NCBI GenBank assembly: GCA_023374045.1
Contig: CM041776.1
Span: forward strand, 277,411,039 to 277,475,038
DNA from: Limonium bicolor
Lineage: Eukaryota > Streptophyta > Magnoliopsida > Caryophyllales > Plumbaginaceae
DNA: 64,000 nt
Reading direction: 5' to 3'
The notes under the pieces are model-generated. The model was not told the DNA's origin and made no database searches. It was given only the letters and a program-made list of their open reading frames with translations. This document shows positions 21,950-34,584 of this stretch, one piece after another. A program made the position numbers and the translations under genes. Within the stretch, counting starts at the first letter, position 1. Every line of letters starts with the position of its first letter.

Positions 21950-24000
21950 GTTTCAATGTCACATAACCATAGTAATCTATCTATCTATCTACGTCCGTGG
22001 TCCCAACCATGACCATCCCCCAGACGATACCCCAACTGATCACCTGTACCGCTTTAATTACCTGAGCCACCACCTGCACCTCCCCACGGACCCCATCCCG
22101 ACAGACTAGGAGTCTGAGATGGAAACATTTGAGAGATATGCTCTCATATCATAGCTTGCATCTCCTCCTGACGCAGCTCCTGATGGATGCTCTCCCTCTT
22201 AGTTTCGCGGAGAACATTCCACTCTTCAGCATGAATCTAATCTCTGTATGTGTCACCCAACTTCTCAAGTACATTTCGCTCAATGTTTGACTGCATCGAC
22301 TCAATCATACTCTGATCACAGCCAGTAGCACAAGAGTTGGTGCCAACGCTGTGAAATGAGTTAAGGAAATAGTCAGGTGCTAACTCTCTCCCACACCATA
22401 GACCCTCTGTTTTTGTGATTTTCCTTTTTCAACCTTGTAGAATATTTGGTTAGGGTCAGCGGGTGTCCCTTGGGCTGATGGATCATCTGGAGTCCCTGCC
22501 TCTTGAGTTAAGGCTTCAATAAGATGCTCATATTCATACTATGTAATGAAAAAACAAAGATAAATATAACTTAATGTAAAATAAAACACTTATATAGAAT
22601 GGAGTATATAAAAACACTTACAACAATGTCCTCCACCTTTGCACAAAATGGCACACTATTACCATGCTCATCCTTGCTCGAATGGGTGTGGATAAACAGC
22701 GTGTACGCATCAGTCTCCACACCTGTTTTCTCAGTGTAAAAGCAAAGTGCTTATTAAGTTATAAAATAAAATTCTATGAAAAATTTGACATACCCTCCAC
22801 TATTTTTTAACATTTTGCCCACATTTTTAACAGATCCAGATATCACAGGCAGAAATCAGTAACAATTTACAGTCCACAAACACATTCACACCCATAATCA
22901 TACCCGTAGTCACACCCATATATTTCCTAAGTATATGTTAAGTAAATTTTAAACAACACTATCAAAGAAACTTACCAAGACCTTCTTATGCCCCTTCATG
23001 GAGCGTGATCCGCAGGCATGTGTGGAGATACCGCCACTAGGTGTGTTCTCACTTCATCAATTTTTGGAGTTAATTTGGCCTTTTGCTTGTGTACTCGTTA
23101 GTCTGCCATTGTCTCTGCCACTCCTCTCATATGTCATCTCTCACTTTCCTGTTTGCTCTCCCTGATTTCATCTTGTACAATGAGTCAGAACACCTCTGTC
23201 TACCCTTATCACAAAAATCTTATACACTCGTGTCTCAATCAAGGATCCCAATGAAAGCGCTTATGCATATATTAAAAAAGTGGTTTAAGTGCAAAAAACA
23301 AAACTAGAATCATACACAAATTGGTTAAATATTAAGAGTTACATACCTTGAACTCCTCAAAATAAAACGATGGGCTGGACCCAGTGCCTCCAGGTATAGC
23401 CATGGGCAAACCATATATCTCAAAACAGGGGAGTAGTGAACAAGCAACTACTAGGCTCCAAATCCCTATAAATGTCACATAATTAATAATGCTCGGTAAC
23501 AAACTTTATTGAAACAATATGAAGTTGTATAATCGTAAATGTGTACTTACTTGTCGTTGATGGTGTTGAAGGTGCGACGGTCAACACCGCTAGCAGCTTG
23601 CGACGAGTTTGAGCTTAGTGTATATCCGCAAGTGAAGGTAAACCTGTATCGGTCGATGTGTCAGCCAGTGTGTCATCAATCGGTGTGTCAGCAGGTGTGT
23701 CGGTAGGTGGAGAGTAGTGCTGAACAACAGGCTGAGAAGCAGGGACTAAAGTGGACCCCAGATGAGCATGGGGATGGGTATCAAAGTACGGGGTCCTCAT
23801 CGGTGCTCGTCCTAGACAGTGTGAGAACGAGTAAGTCGTGGAGCCCCTGACTGAGACCCCTCGCTTGATCCACATCATCTGCAGCTTGATGAGAATCTCT
23901 CGATGTAGATGATGAACTATCCCTACCAAGCTTTCTAGCGAATAACCACCCAGATTTAAAGAAGCCTCTACCATCTGTCATCACTGTGAAGAGCCAATAC
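21950..24000 (-). pseudogene. Ptta/En/Spm-type gene of CACTA2, broken
   Basis: On the minus strand the N-terminal part (24000-23615) is Asp/Thr/Pro-rich. The middle (about 22740-22620) reads TDAYTLFIHTHSSKDEHGNS. The C-terminal part (about 22310-21990) reads SMQSNIERNVLEKLGDTYRD, then QELRQEEMQAM and SGWGPWGGAGGGSG. The order of an 'HTH'-containing block, a Gln/Glu-rich helix and a glycine-rich tail resembles the Ptta/Transposase_24 family. Introns and stops interrupt it. Confidence 0.55.
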
Positions 24001-25110
24001 AAACTTATGATAAAGAGCTAGATGAAGTCATAGGTAGACTCATTGTTTGTTACTTTTTACTGAGAGAAGAAAATTACCAACATTTTCATAGTGACCTGAT
24101 ATGTACGTACTCTCATTATTAGAACATCGATCGATCTACACTAGACATCTTTTATGCATGGGTGTCTACATAGAAAAAATAAATGTGACAAGAGAGAAAT
24201 TAATGCCAGTTTTTAATTAAGAATATTTAACTAGTATAATAAAATTAAAGTTAATATAAGAGGAATAAATAAAATAAGTATTAGTTTGTACGTACTCTCA
24301 TTTAATTGCCTGCAGCTAGGTAACTCAATTTCACTTTCTAAAATTGATATATTAGTCTTTTACAGTATAGATTGTTGTATATATGACTCGTGCATGCTGG
24401 ATAAAATAAAAGTAGTACATAGAAGAACAAGAATAATAAACTTAGCTAAAATACTTTGAAGAGTAGTTTATAATAAAGTATTAATTACTAGAACTAATTA
24501 ACCAAATAAACTAGCTGGTTATTACTCTACTAATTATATACAAATCTATGATGATAAAGTGTGTATACTCGTTACTGCAATGGCTAAATCTAAACTCTCT
24601 AACTTCAATGAACAATCTGAAAAGAATGAAGGCTCATTACTGCAATAGGGGCACCCAAGTTCCGGCTGACTTTAAACATAGAAGGTAAACAAATCATCAG
24701 TAAGCTTATTATTTAAAGTTGGCTCAGTACACTCTCACGTCAAGATAAAAGTTTTCAAATTACAGATAAAACAATAGGACATATTAGTTATTACATAATG
24801 TCTACATTTGTACGTGGAAACAACAATAGCAGGCACTTCCATCGCAAATGAATATCAGAGATGGTCAAGACAAAAAACTGCCAAATCCGAGCAAAGCTTC
24901 TTAATGCAATGAAAAGCTTCTATGTTTGCTGTTATTCGAGGAACAAAGTATTAGAATATGTTTTGGAAAGATTAGAAGCTCAATCACCATTCTGATTAAC
25001 TTTAGATGATGGAAGTTGAGATATTATGCCATTTGTTCTGATTTCAAGTTGATTGTGTTGTGTGGTACCTTTGAGATACACTATAAATGAACTGATTGTT
25101 TCCATGACAG

Positions 25111-25228
25111 GTAAACAAAGGCGTATTCAATTTGTTAAGGGCCCGAATGACATCAATGGAATGATCGACTGTGCAAAGGTTGTTGATTTCGCATTGCTTC
25201 TAATAGATGGAAGCTATAGATTGAGATG
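25111..25228 (+). pseudogene. BMS1: captured exon fragment of a BMS1-like ribosome-biogenesis GTPase
   Basis: After a normal intron acceptor (TTTCCATGACAG at 25099-25110) the frame reads KQRRIQFVKGPNDINGMID, then CAKVVDFALLLIDGSYRLR and a stop. In BMS1 proteins the GTPase domain has a closely similar stretch (KQRR-QFVECPNDIN-MID-AKVADLALLLIDGSYGFE). The reading frame fails right after GSY. No other BMS1 exon was found nearby, so this looks like a fragment picked up by CACTA2. It is opposite in strand to the Ptta remnant. TSR1-like paralogues are less likely but possible. Confidence 0.72.
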
Positions 25229-25926
25229 ATGGGTTGTTGTTCTGTTTATTTACCATAGAGTTGTGTATCTAATTTCTTGTATAGTTTGAAAAATTCTGGT
25301 CAATGTAGCTGTTGCAAATAGTTACCCATTTCAATGGTACTGAAAATAAGACTAATAGCTTGTTTTACAACATTGAACTAAGACTAACTTTACTTATTTT
25401 TGGTGAGACTCTCTTCTTCATAGTTCATCTGCATTGCATTTAGAAGTTTTTCATTGTTTGTTCTTTCATTTCCCTCTGGATGCAACTGCACCGTTTTCTG
25501 CGTTTTTTTCCCGATTAAAGCTTAACGTGTACGCCGTTGAAATGCACCTTACAATATGTTTGTTGCTATTCGAGGAACAAAGTGATTATAAACAACCCTT
25601 ATGCATAAAATACTTTTTCTTTAATGATGAGAACATCAGCAGAGATCTGAATTTTGCAGATAAAACATGAATACCTATTATATATGTGTGTGTTGTTGCA
25701 TTGAACTTCCAACGTCTGAAAGAACAATGTGTGTTGTGTGCCTCTATACATAATTCACTCACGGTAATTATAAATGGCACAACAAGAAATATACCTATTA
25801 AACCTCTGTTTGAAATCACTGTACTTATGCAACTCTAACTGCAAACATGAACATACTGTGCCTTCACTCATGATAATTGTGTAACCAACATGTGAAAAAT
25901 TTGAAATAACTCACGGTAATTATAAA

Positions 25927-27757
25927 TGTAACGACCCCAAACCGGCTTAGGAGTTAGGGCCGTTACACGCTGCAAGTCTATTACCTAACGTCCCAAGGCT
26001 CTAACACAAAACGAATTCGAAAACCAAATAACAGTGCTTACATAAATACTTAAATGGGCTTACAATATCCAAACCGAATATAACCGAATACAGTGAAAGG
26101 CCCATAGGCTACATAAAACCAAAGGCGTCCATGCGCTAGTCACAAACAAAGTCTATCACTGGATTAGCATAACTCGAGACTCCAAAGAGAGAAGACAGAA
26201 GTCTCCCAGCTCAATCTGCATAGTGAAAAAGGGTGAGCTCAATAGCCCAGTAAAGTAGAAGACTTCCTCAAGGAAGCCGACTAAAATAGAAGCAGAAGTT
26301 TACATAAACAGAGGAAAAACATATGCCATTTGTAAATAGACTCAACAGAATCAAAGCGGATCAGAAACCAGAATAGAACAACACATCAAACCAAAGTCGG
26401 ACTTCGGAATCAGAAACATATGGTGGGACACTAAAAACCCGCTAACTAACAGAAGGACTCACATAACATCCTATGGATCCGAAGATCCCACACCAGAAGC
26501 GTAGAGACAGCTAACAGACCCGTCGGTCATAAATGTCCTAAGGGATACCCTAAGGAACAGAAATAGAAGGAAATCCTGCGCAGCAAGCTATGGGACAGCC
26601 CGACCCGACTATCCAAGGCTCGGAAGCTAAGTGACTAGGTCCCAAAATGATTTAGCCAAAACATCATATCAAAAGTGCTTAAACAAGCATAATTCATGCA
26701 TAAATATCTTATTCACTCTTAGAGGATTGATCCCACAAACAGAAGTCAAAACGGAGCTCAAACGAGTAAGATAGGCAAAACAGAAGCTGTGTCCGGACAT
26801 GCGTCCGACCTTGCATGTCTGGACACTGTACGAGGCGGAAATCATAACTTGTCCGGACACATGTCAAAATTGAAAACTAAAGATGTCCGGACTTGTGTCC
26901 GAATTTACATAGCCCGGACATAAGTCGAAGCAAAACCCAGAAAGTCCTCGTGCTGTCCGGACGCTCAAAATTCAAAAAACGGAGCGGCGCCAGACGACAC
27001 GTCCGTACGTCGCAAAACTGGCAAATCGTAAAATGCAACGGAGACGCAGAAAACATCAAACAATCCCAAATTCACACCAGTTCCACAGAAATGCAAGTCA
27101 GTACCCTCGAGGGTTTAGCCATTTGATCAACAACGCAAAACCGAAAGCAATTCACATAACACCACATAGATTCCCAATAAAACGCAATAAAAAAACCAGT
27201 CCCCGAGGGTGAGCAAACAACCCCAAACATCCCCCACTTACTTGAATTCGCAGAGAGAATCAGTCCAAACGATGCCAGCAACAGATGAACGAAACGAAAC
27301 AGAAGAGGAGCACAATGCACCACTGAATTGCACAGAACAGCCCCCAAAAATCAGAAAACGCAGGACCCAAAACAGCAACGAAAACTACCGAATTCACCAA
27401 CGGACTACCTGATTGCAGAGGAGAACAACACTGGACAGCAGCAGGAAGGAAACGATCAAACGACACAACAGCAGGGCACCAGAATTTCAGACAAGCAGCA
27501 AGGAGAAGAGGGGAGGAGAGCGCACAAACTGTTGGGAATAAGAGCGGTGTTGAAACTGACTTTGAGACTGGCGTGGTTTCCAATTAGAGGAATCAGCCTA
27601 AATAAAATAAAGTGCTTACCAATAATAAGAGGAAAAAGACCTCCTTTACCCTCTCTTTCAATTAAATGCCTCGGATGACCTAAATGCTAAGAAGTTCATA
27701 TTACCAGATGACAACAAAGACGTTAGAAAATCTGCAACAAAAATTCGGATTATTACA
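25927..27757 (-). repeat. gypsy 3' LTR (1,831 bp)
   Basis: On the minus strand the LTR begins TGTAATAATCCGAATTTT (27757) and ends GGTCGTTACA (25927). The polypurine tract TAAGGGGGAGTGA lies immediately upstream on the minus strand (27758-27771). The interior has repeated GTCCGGAC palindromes around 26790-26970. Confidence 0.92.
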
Positions 27758-27829
27758 TCACTCCCCCTTAAAGGAATTTCATCCTCGAAATTCAACATAC
27801 CTCACTACTCAAAGAGGGAAGGGAACGGC

Positions 27830-29443
27830 ACACGATTCCTCCTCGAGTTCCCACGTCGCCTCACGCTCGAACTGATCAGACCACTAAACCTTTACCATAG
27901 GCAGTGTCTTGCTACGAAGCTGACGGACATCACGAGCCAAAATGCGAACCAGAGCTGCCTCTAATAAGTGAATCACCCGGAGTCGAAGCTGACCATAATC
28001 AATAACATGGCTGGGTCATGAAGATACTTCCTGAGCATCGACACATGGAACACATCGTAAACACCTGCCAAAGCTGGTGGCAACACCAATTATAAGCCAC
28101 TGATCCAACCTTTGAAGCACCTCGAAAGGACCCAAAATCGAGGACTCAGCTTGCCCCTCTTACCAAATCGGACAACGCCCCGAACTGGAGAAATTTTCAG
28201 ATACACGTGATCCCCAACCTGAACTCAAGCGGACGATGCCTCTGATCTGCATAGCTCTTCTGTCGGTTCTGAGCAACCAACAGACACTCCCTGATAGTCT
28301 TGATCTTATCCACAGCTCCCTGCACTAGATCGGAACCACAATCGCCCTCTCATTAGATCATCCCAATAGATGGGAGATCTACAACGTCTACCATATAGCG
28401 CCTCAAATGGAGTCATCCCAACTCGATTGAAAGCTTTATTATAAGCAAATTCAATCAGAGTAACATGTGATCCCAGCTCCCACCAAAAAACCAGCACACA
28501 AGCTCTCAACACATCCTCCAGAATCTGATTCGTCCTCTTTGTCTACCCATCAGTCTGAGGATGATACACCGAACTGAATGCCAAATTCGTCCCTAGTGCC
28601 TTATGCAGGCTACGCCAGAAGCAGATACAAATCTCGGATCTCTTTCCGAAAACGATCGTCGCCGGCACACCTTGCAACCTCACAATCTCATCCAGATAAA
28701 GCCGAGTCAGGCGCCCAGGCTAAAGGTCTTCCTCACAGGCAGGAAGTGAGCTGACTTCGTCAAACAGTCTACGATCACCCAAAGCGCATCAAACCCGAAT
28801 GTCCTAGGGAGTCCCACTATGAATCCATCCTACACTCTCCACTTCCACTCAGGAACGGGAAGGGCTGCAGAAGACCCGCAGGTCGCTGATGCTCAGTCTT
28901 AACCTGCTGGCAGGTGTGGCAACGAGCTACAAAATCTAAGATCTCCCTCTTCTGTTCGCCCACCAGAAGGACTCTCTGATGTCCTGATACATCTTCACAC
29001 CCCCAGGGTGTACTGAATAAGGAGCTCCATGAGCCTCCTGCATATACTCTCGCCTCAAATCCCACCACTGGTATACACATTCTACCTCTGTATCGTAGGT
29101 AGCCGTCGCTGGACACCGAAAACTCTGACTCTTGCGTCCTGACAGTCTCTCGCGGATTCTGCATAACTTGGCATTTGCTAATAACCACCTCCCTGATCCG
29201 ATCTATTAGAGTAGACTGAACCTGAAGCACAACTATCATCCGTGCTATCGGACCAAACAACCCAGACACCCATGCGCTGAAGCTCATAAGCAAATCTCTG
29301 AATCCCAGACATAGAACAAGCAAGCCCTGGAGCACCATATGACTAAACGCATCTGCCACCACATTCGCTCTACCAGGATGGTAGAGGATCTCTAAATCAT
29401 AGTCATGCAGAAGCTCCAGCCAACGCCGCTGTCTCAAGTTCAA
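27830..29443 (-). pseudogene. gypsy RNase H end, integrase and chromodomain-like tail, frameshifted
   Basis: The frame 29443-28817 opens with the RNase H end (RRWLELLHDYDLEILYHPGR, then NVVADAFSH). It continues to the integrase zinc finger (VARCHTCQQVKTEHQRPAGL, about 28935-28880). Frame 28512-28306 reads IEFAYNKAFNRVGMTPFEAL and YGRRCRSP, the end of the integrase core. Near 27890-27850 the strand reads WSDQFEREATWELEEE. This is the chromodomain-like end typical of Tekay/Del-type chromoviruses. The core region between 28810 and 28520 is readable only with frame changes. Confidence 0.82.
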
Positions 29444-29861
29444 TTCCTTTGCGTGAATAGATACTTGAGACTCTAGTGATCCGTGTAGACCTTACATGTC
29501 ACCCCATACAAAATAATGCCGCCAGATCTTCAAGGTGAAGACCATAGCAGCCAACTCCAAATCGTGGGTAGGGTAATTCTTCTGTACGGCTTCAACTGAC
29601 GTGAGCCATACACCACCACCTTACCCTCCTGCATCAGAAACACCCCATGCCTCTATGAGAAGCGTCACAGAATACCTCGAATCCCTCTGACCCTGAAGGC
29701 AACGCTAGAATTGGAGCAGAAGTCAACCTCTTCTTCACTCCTGGAAGCTCTCCTCACACGCCTCGCTCCACTCAAACTTGACATCCTTCCTAAGAAGGCG
29801 AGTCAGGGAGACACGATCTTAGAAAATCCCTCCACAAACTTCCTATAATACCTAGCAAGAC

Positions 29862-30823
29862 CTAGGAAGCTGCGCACCTCAGAAAAACTAGTGGGTTTCG
29901 CCCACTCCCTGATCGCCCTAATCTTCTTCGGATCCTAGAAATGCCATCCTCAATCCTTTTGAAACCACGTGTCCAAGGAATACACCCTATCAAGACCAGA
30001 AACTCACTATTTCTCCAGCTTAGCGTAAACTCCTTCTCCTTCAAAGTCTGTAGCACATTTTTTTTTGTTTTCCTTTAGGTGCTCCTCATGCCTGCAGCAC
30101 TCTTAGAATACACCAAAATATCGTCAATAAAAGCAACCACGAAGGAATCCAAGAAAGGCTTAAAGACACGGTTCATCATATCCATGAAGAACGATGGGGC
30201 ATTGGTCAAACCAAAAGGCTTAACCAAGAATTCATAATGCCCATATCGGGTCCTGAAAGCAGACTTAGGCACATCCTCGGCCTTAATCTTCAGCTGATGA
30301 TAACCAGAACATAAATCGATCTTCAAAAATACTGTCGCTCCTGCTAACTGGTCGAAGAGATCATCAATGCGGGGAAGAGGATACCGATTCTTGATGGTAA
30401 CCTTATTCAACTCCCGGTAGTCAATGCACAATCTGAAGGAGTCGTCCTTCTTCTTCACGAACAGCACTGGTGCTTCCCATGGAGACACGCTAAGGTGAAT
30501 GAAGCCCTTATCCAAAAGATCTTGCAGCTAAACCTTCCACTCCTTCAACTCCGCCAGACTCATGCGATAGGGAGCCTTCGAGATAGGCTGAGTTCCTGGC
30601 GCTAACTCAATCGAAAAACTACCTCACGATCAGGTGGTAGCCCTGGAACATCGTCCTGGAATACCTCAGGGAACTCACGCACAACGGGGATATCCTCTAG
30701 ACGGGTCCCCTCTCGAACCTCATGCACAAAACAAAGAAATCCCTGACAGCCCTTCCTCAGGAAGTGGACTGCCTGCATAGCAGACATTAACACAGGCGCA
30801 CAAGGAATGGAATTTCCCACCAA
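29862..30823 (-). pseudogene. gypsy reverse transcriptase, frameshifted
   Basis: The frame 30515-30075 reads [51 protein letters not shown] and [11 protein letters not shown], so the catalytic FIDD (YxDD box) is intact. The upstream frame 30823-30602 reads VVREFPEVFQDDVPGLPPDR, the usual start of the RT domain in this clade. The downstream part (30056-29862) is the thumb/connection, with a frameshift near 30070. Confidence 0.9.
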
Positions 30824-30896
30824 AGCAAAATGAGTCTCCCCGGTCTATCAAGCGTGACTCTCCTAGCCACACAATCTATGTGAGCATGGTGCTCTG

Positions 30897-31139
30897 CTAG
30901 CCAGTCCATGCCCAAGATGACATCAAGCAAGACATACGCATAGGAATCAAATTAGCAGGCAAAATCCTATTCATGATCACTACAGGAGCAGACTTGCACA
31001 CAGAATCAAGTACACAAGCAGGCACACCACTCAACAGACTAGAAATGCACAGATCCACATCACAAGGCACAACAGTCAACCCGAGACTACCCACTAAATC
31101 AGTAAATACAAAAGAGTAGGTAGCACCTGAATCGAACAA
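30897..31139 (-). pseudogene. gypsy aspartic protease
   Basis: The frame begins FDSGATYSFVFTDLVGSLGL, with the DSGAT active site of a retroviral-type aspartic protease, then LTVVPCDVDL. It is separated from gag upstream and RT downstream by stops and frame changes. Confidence 0.8.
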
Positions 31140-31329
31140 ACAAAAACTGGCTGAGAAGAGATCTGAAGAATACCTGAAACAACATGGTCTAAGCCACGGT
31201 CACGCTCGCCAGCCAATGCATACACACGTGCCTGAGTCTGGGGCTTCTTCTTATCGGTCCTCTGCCCGGACCCTGAACTAACACTTGGCCCTCTGAACCG
31301 CCACTGTACTGCCACCCTCTATCCTGTGG

Positions 31330-32240
31330 ACATTGGGCAATGCGGTGATCTAGTGACCCACACTTGAAGCAAGCTCCAGACTTCCTATAGCACTCCCGCC
31401 CTGGATGAAGCGGTCACACTCAGCACACTTCACTCCAGCAGGCGAAGCAGAAGACGAAGCACCACAAATCCTCTGATCTTCTTCTTTGGTCACACCTCTC
31501 AGGTTCCTCCACTCGACTCTTCCTCTTCTGGTCCTTTCCCTTATCGGGCCTCTGGTCCTTCTTCTCATAGTGCTGCCTAGCCTACAGCTCAGCCTCTACC
31601 ACCAAAGCCACATCCGCCACATCTCTGAATGTCTTGTGGTGAAAGGGCACCACTGCAGCTCTGATGTCACTCTCAGCCCAGCCTCAAACTTCCTCGCCTT
31701 CCGGTTATCATCCGGCTCAGGCACAAACTTAGAAAGGGAGATAAACTTACGCATATAGTCGTCCATAGACATCTCCCTGTCTGGGCGAAGCCTCCCATAC
31801 TCAACTATCTTCTGATGCCTGAAGACATTGGGATAGAACTGCTGATTAAAGCAGCCCCTAAACTGATCCCATGTCCACGGGTGGGGGTACTTCCCCTTAA
31901 CCGACTTCCACCACTCTTTCGCCTTTGCCTGGAACATAAAGGTGGCAAACCCCAGCTTCTGGTCCCCCTCACATCCCATGACCATCAGAAGGTCCTCAAT
32001 AGCAGTAATCCAGTGGCTCGCCTCCTGTGGGCCGCCACTGGCATCGAAAGAAGGTGGCTTCAGCTTCAGGACCTCCTGAAGCGCCTTCACATTGCTGACC
32101 CCCGAACTACCAGCTCCAGCTACTGGCTCAACAGAGGTCCCCACCGCCTGCAGCACCTGGGACACTACCTGCTGCACTATGTCGACGAGGTCTCCCTGGG
32201 GAGTCCCACCCTGAGAAGTCACTGCACGTCGGGGAGGCAT
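31330..32240 (-). pseudogene. gypsy gag with zinc knuckle, frameshifted
   Basis: The likely start is MPPRRAVTSQGG at 32240. The body reads LKPPSFDASGGPQEASHWIT, KAKEWWKSVKGKYPHPWTWD and CFNQQFYPNVFRHQKIVEYG, which is typical chromovirus gag. The frame is lost near 31600. The CCHC zinc knuckle CYRKSGACFKCGSLDHRIAQ occurs at about 31400-31330 in another frame. Confidence 0.88.
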
Positions 32241-32350
32241 ACTAAGGAAACAACACCAAAACTTATCAAAAACTGTCAAACACCACACAACAGATATTCT
32301 AGACATTCATACATGTAGACAGACTCCACAAACACCAAAGAAAGCCAGGC

Positions 32351-32366
32351 TTGGCTTTGATACCAC
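32351..32366 (-). other. gypsy primer-binding site (tRNA-Met type)
   Basis: The minus strand reads AGTGGTATCAAAGCC directly beside the inner end of the 5' LTR (32370). TGGTATCA-AGC is the standard initiator-Met primer-binding sequence. It fixes the element orientation. Confidence 0.8.
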
Positions 32367-32369
32367 TAA

Positions 32370-34255
32370 TATAACGAACCAAAACCGGCCTAGGAGTTAG
32401 GGCCGTGACACGCCGCGAGTCTATTATCTAACGTCGCAAGGCTCTAACACAAAATGAATTCGAAAACCAAATAAAAACGCTTACATAAATACTTAAATGG
32501 GTTTACAGTATCTAAACCAAATATAAACCGAATACAGTGAAAGGCCCATAGGCTACATAAAACCAAAGGCATCCATGCGCTAGTCAAAACAAAGTCTAAT
32601 CAACTGGATTAGCATAACTCGAGACTCCAAAGAGAGAAGGCGGAAGTCTCCAAGCTCAATCTGCATAGTGAATAAAGGGGTGAGCTGAATAGCCCAGTAA
32701 GCAGAAGACTTCCTCAAGGAAGCCCACTCAACAGAAGCAAAAGTTTGCATAAACAGAGGGAAACATATACCATTTGTAAATAGACCGAACAGAATCAAAA
32801 CAGATCAGAAACCAGAACAGAACAACACATCAAAACCACAGTCGGACTTCCGGAATCAAACATATGGTGGGACACTAGAAACTCGCTAACACAACAGAAG
32901 GACTCACATAACGTCTTATGGATCTGAAGATCCCACACCAGAAGCCGTAGAGACGGCTAACAGACCCGACGGTCATAAATGTCCTAAGGGATACCCTAAG
33001 GAACAGAAACAGAAGGAATTCATGCGCAGCATGCTACGGGACGTCCGACCCGACTATCCAAGGCTCAGAAGCTAAGTGACTAGGTCCCAAAATGATTTGC
33101 CAAAACATCGTATCAAAAGTGCTTAAACAAGCATAATTCATGCATAAATATCTTATTCACACTTAGGGGATTCATACCCCGCAAACAGAAGTTAAAAAGG
33201 AGCTCAAACGAGTAAGATAGGCAAAACAGAAGCTGTGTCCGGATATACGTCCGACCTTGCGTGTCCGGACACTGTACGAGGCGGAAATCATAACTTTTCT
33301 GGACATGTGTCCGGACTTACATGTTGAAATTGAAAACAAAAGATGTCCGGAATTGTGTCCGAACTTACAAAGCTCGGACACAAGTCGAAGCAAAAACCAG
33401 AAAGTCCTTGCGTGCTGTCCGGACAGTCAAAAATTCAGAAAATGAAGCGACGCCAGACGACACGTCCGGACTTACAAGTCCGGATGCATGTCCAGACGTC
33501 ACAAAACTGGCGAATCGCAGAATGCAACAGAGACGCAGAAAACATCAAACAATCCCAAATTCATTCCAGTTCCACAGAAATGCAAATCAGTACCCTCGGG
33601 GGTTTAGCCATTTGATCAACGACGCAAAACCAAAAGCAATTCACACAACACCACAAAGATTCCCAATCAAAAATGCAATAAAAAAACCAGTCCCCGAGGG
33701 TGAGCAAACAACCCCAATTCCATCCCCCACTTACTTGAATTCATAGAGGGAATCAGTCCAAATGATGCCAGTAACCAGATGAACGAAACACAGTAGAGGA
33801 GGAGCACAATGCACCACTGAATTGCACAAAACAGTCCCCAAAAAATTAGAAAACCGCAGGACCCAAAACAGCAACAAAAACTACCGAATTCACCAACGGA
33901 CCTACCTGACTGTAGAGGAGAACAAACTGGACAGCAGCAGGGAAGGAAACGATCAAACGCACAACAGCAGGGCACCAGAATTTCAGACAAGCAGCAAGGA
34001 AAAGAGGGAAGGAGAGTGCACAAACTGTCGGGAATAAGAGCGGTGTTGAAACTGACATTGAGACTAACGTGATTTCCAATTAGAGGAATCAGCCTAAATA
34101 AAATAAAGTACTTACCAATAATAAGAGGGAAAAGACCTCCTTAGCCCTCTCTTTCAATTAAATGCCTCGGACATCCTAAATTACGAAGAGGTTCATATTA
34201 CCAGATGACAACAAAAGACGTTAGGAAATCTGCAATGAAAATTCGGATTATTACA
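32370..34255 (-). repeat. gypsy 5' LTR (1,886 bp)
   Basis: It begins TGTAATAATCCGAATTTT on the minus strand (34255) and ends near 32370 with GGTTCGTTATA, where the other LTR has GGTCGTTACA. Most of its length aligns with the 25927-27757 copy. The conserved blocks include the GTCCGGAC palindromes (33236-33490) and the CAAACAACCCC block. Confidence 0.92.
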
Positions 34256-34584
34256 ATAAAACTCTAACTGGAAACAATGAACATACATGTTATGCGCCAA
34301 ATAACTCAAGTAAGTATGCAACCTGAACTGACGACAATGAACGTGCATGCTATGCACCTCTATCAATCCGGATTTAGGGATTTAAGGTTTCGATACACTT
34401 ACCAGTAGAGGAGAGAGAAGTGAAGGTGGTGGTTGTCGGTACTGGTGATCGCCAGTGCTCGCTGAAGACACGGGAGGTGGTTGTCGCCGAAAGGAGAAGA
34501 AGATTTCGCAGGCAGCATAGAAGAAGAGAACGGTGGAGGAAGAAGAAAGGAAAGGAAATTTTTTTGGCTCTCGATTAATCTTGA

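Larger units (their letters stand above)
25927..34255 (-). mobile_element. full-length Ty3/gypsy chromovirus (Tekay/Del-like), nested in CACTA2
   Basis: Two long LTRs flank a minus-strand gag-pol region. The 5-bp target duplication ATAAA is exact (25922-25926 and 34256-34260). PBS (32351-32366) and polypurine tract (27758-27771) are at the expected sides. The order gag, zinc knuckle, protease, RT, RNase H, integrase, then a C-terminal chromodomain-like end is that of a chromovirus. Frameshifts occur throughout. The LTRs differ by a visible few percent plus indels (lengths 1,831 and 1,886 bp), so the insertion is not very recent. Confidence 0.93.

Noticed and set aside
27209..27875. Several 60-116 codon frames in the gypsy LTRs
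   Set aside because: They lie in LTR sequence, are present with differences in both LTRs, and match no protein family.
31815..32318. 167-codon plus-strand frame
   Set aside because: Antisense shadow of the gypsy gag gene on the minus strand.
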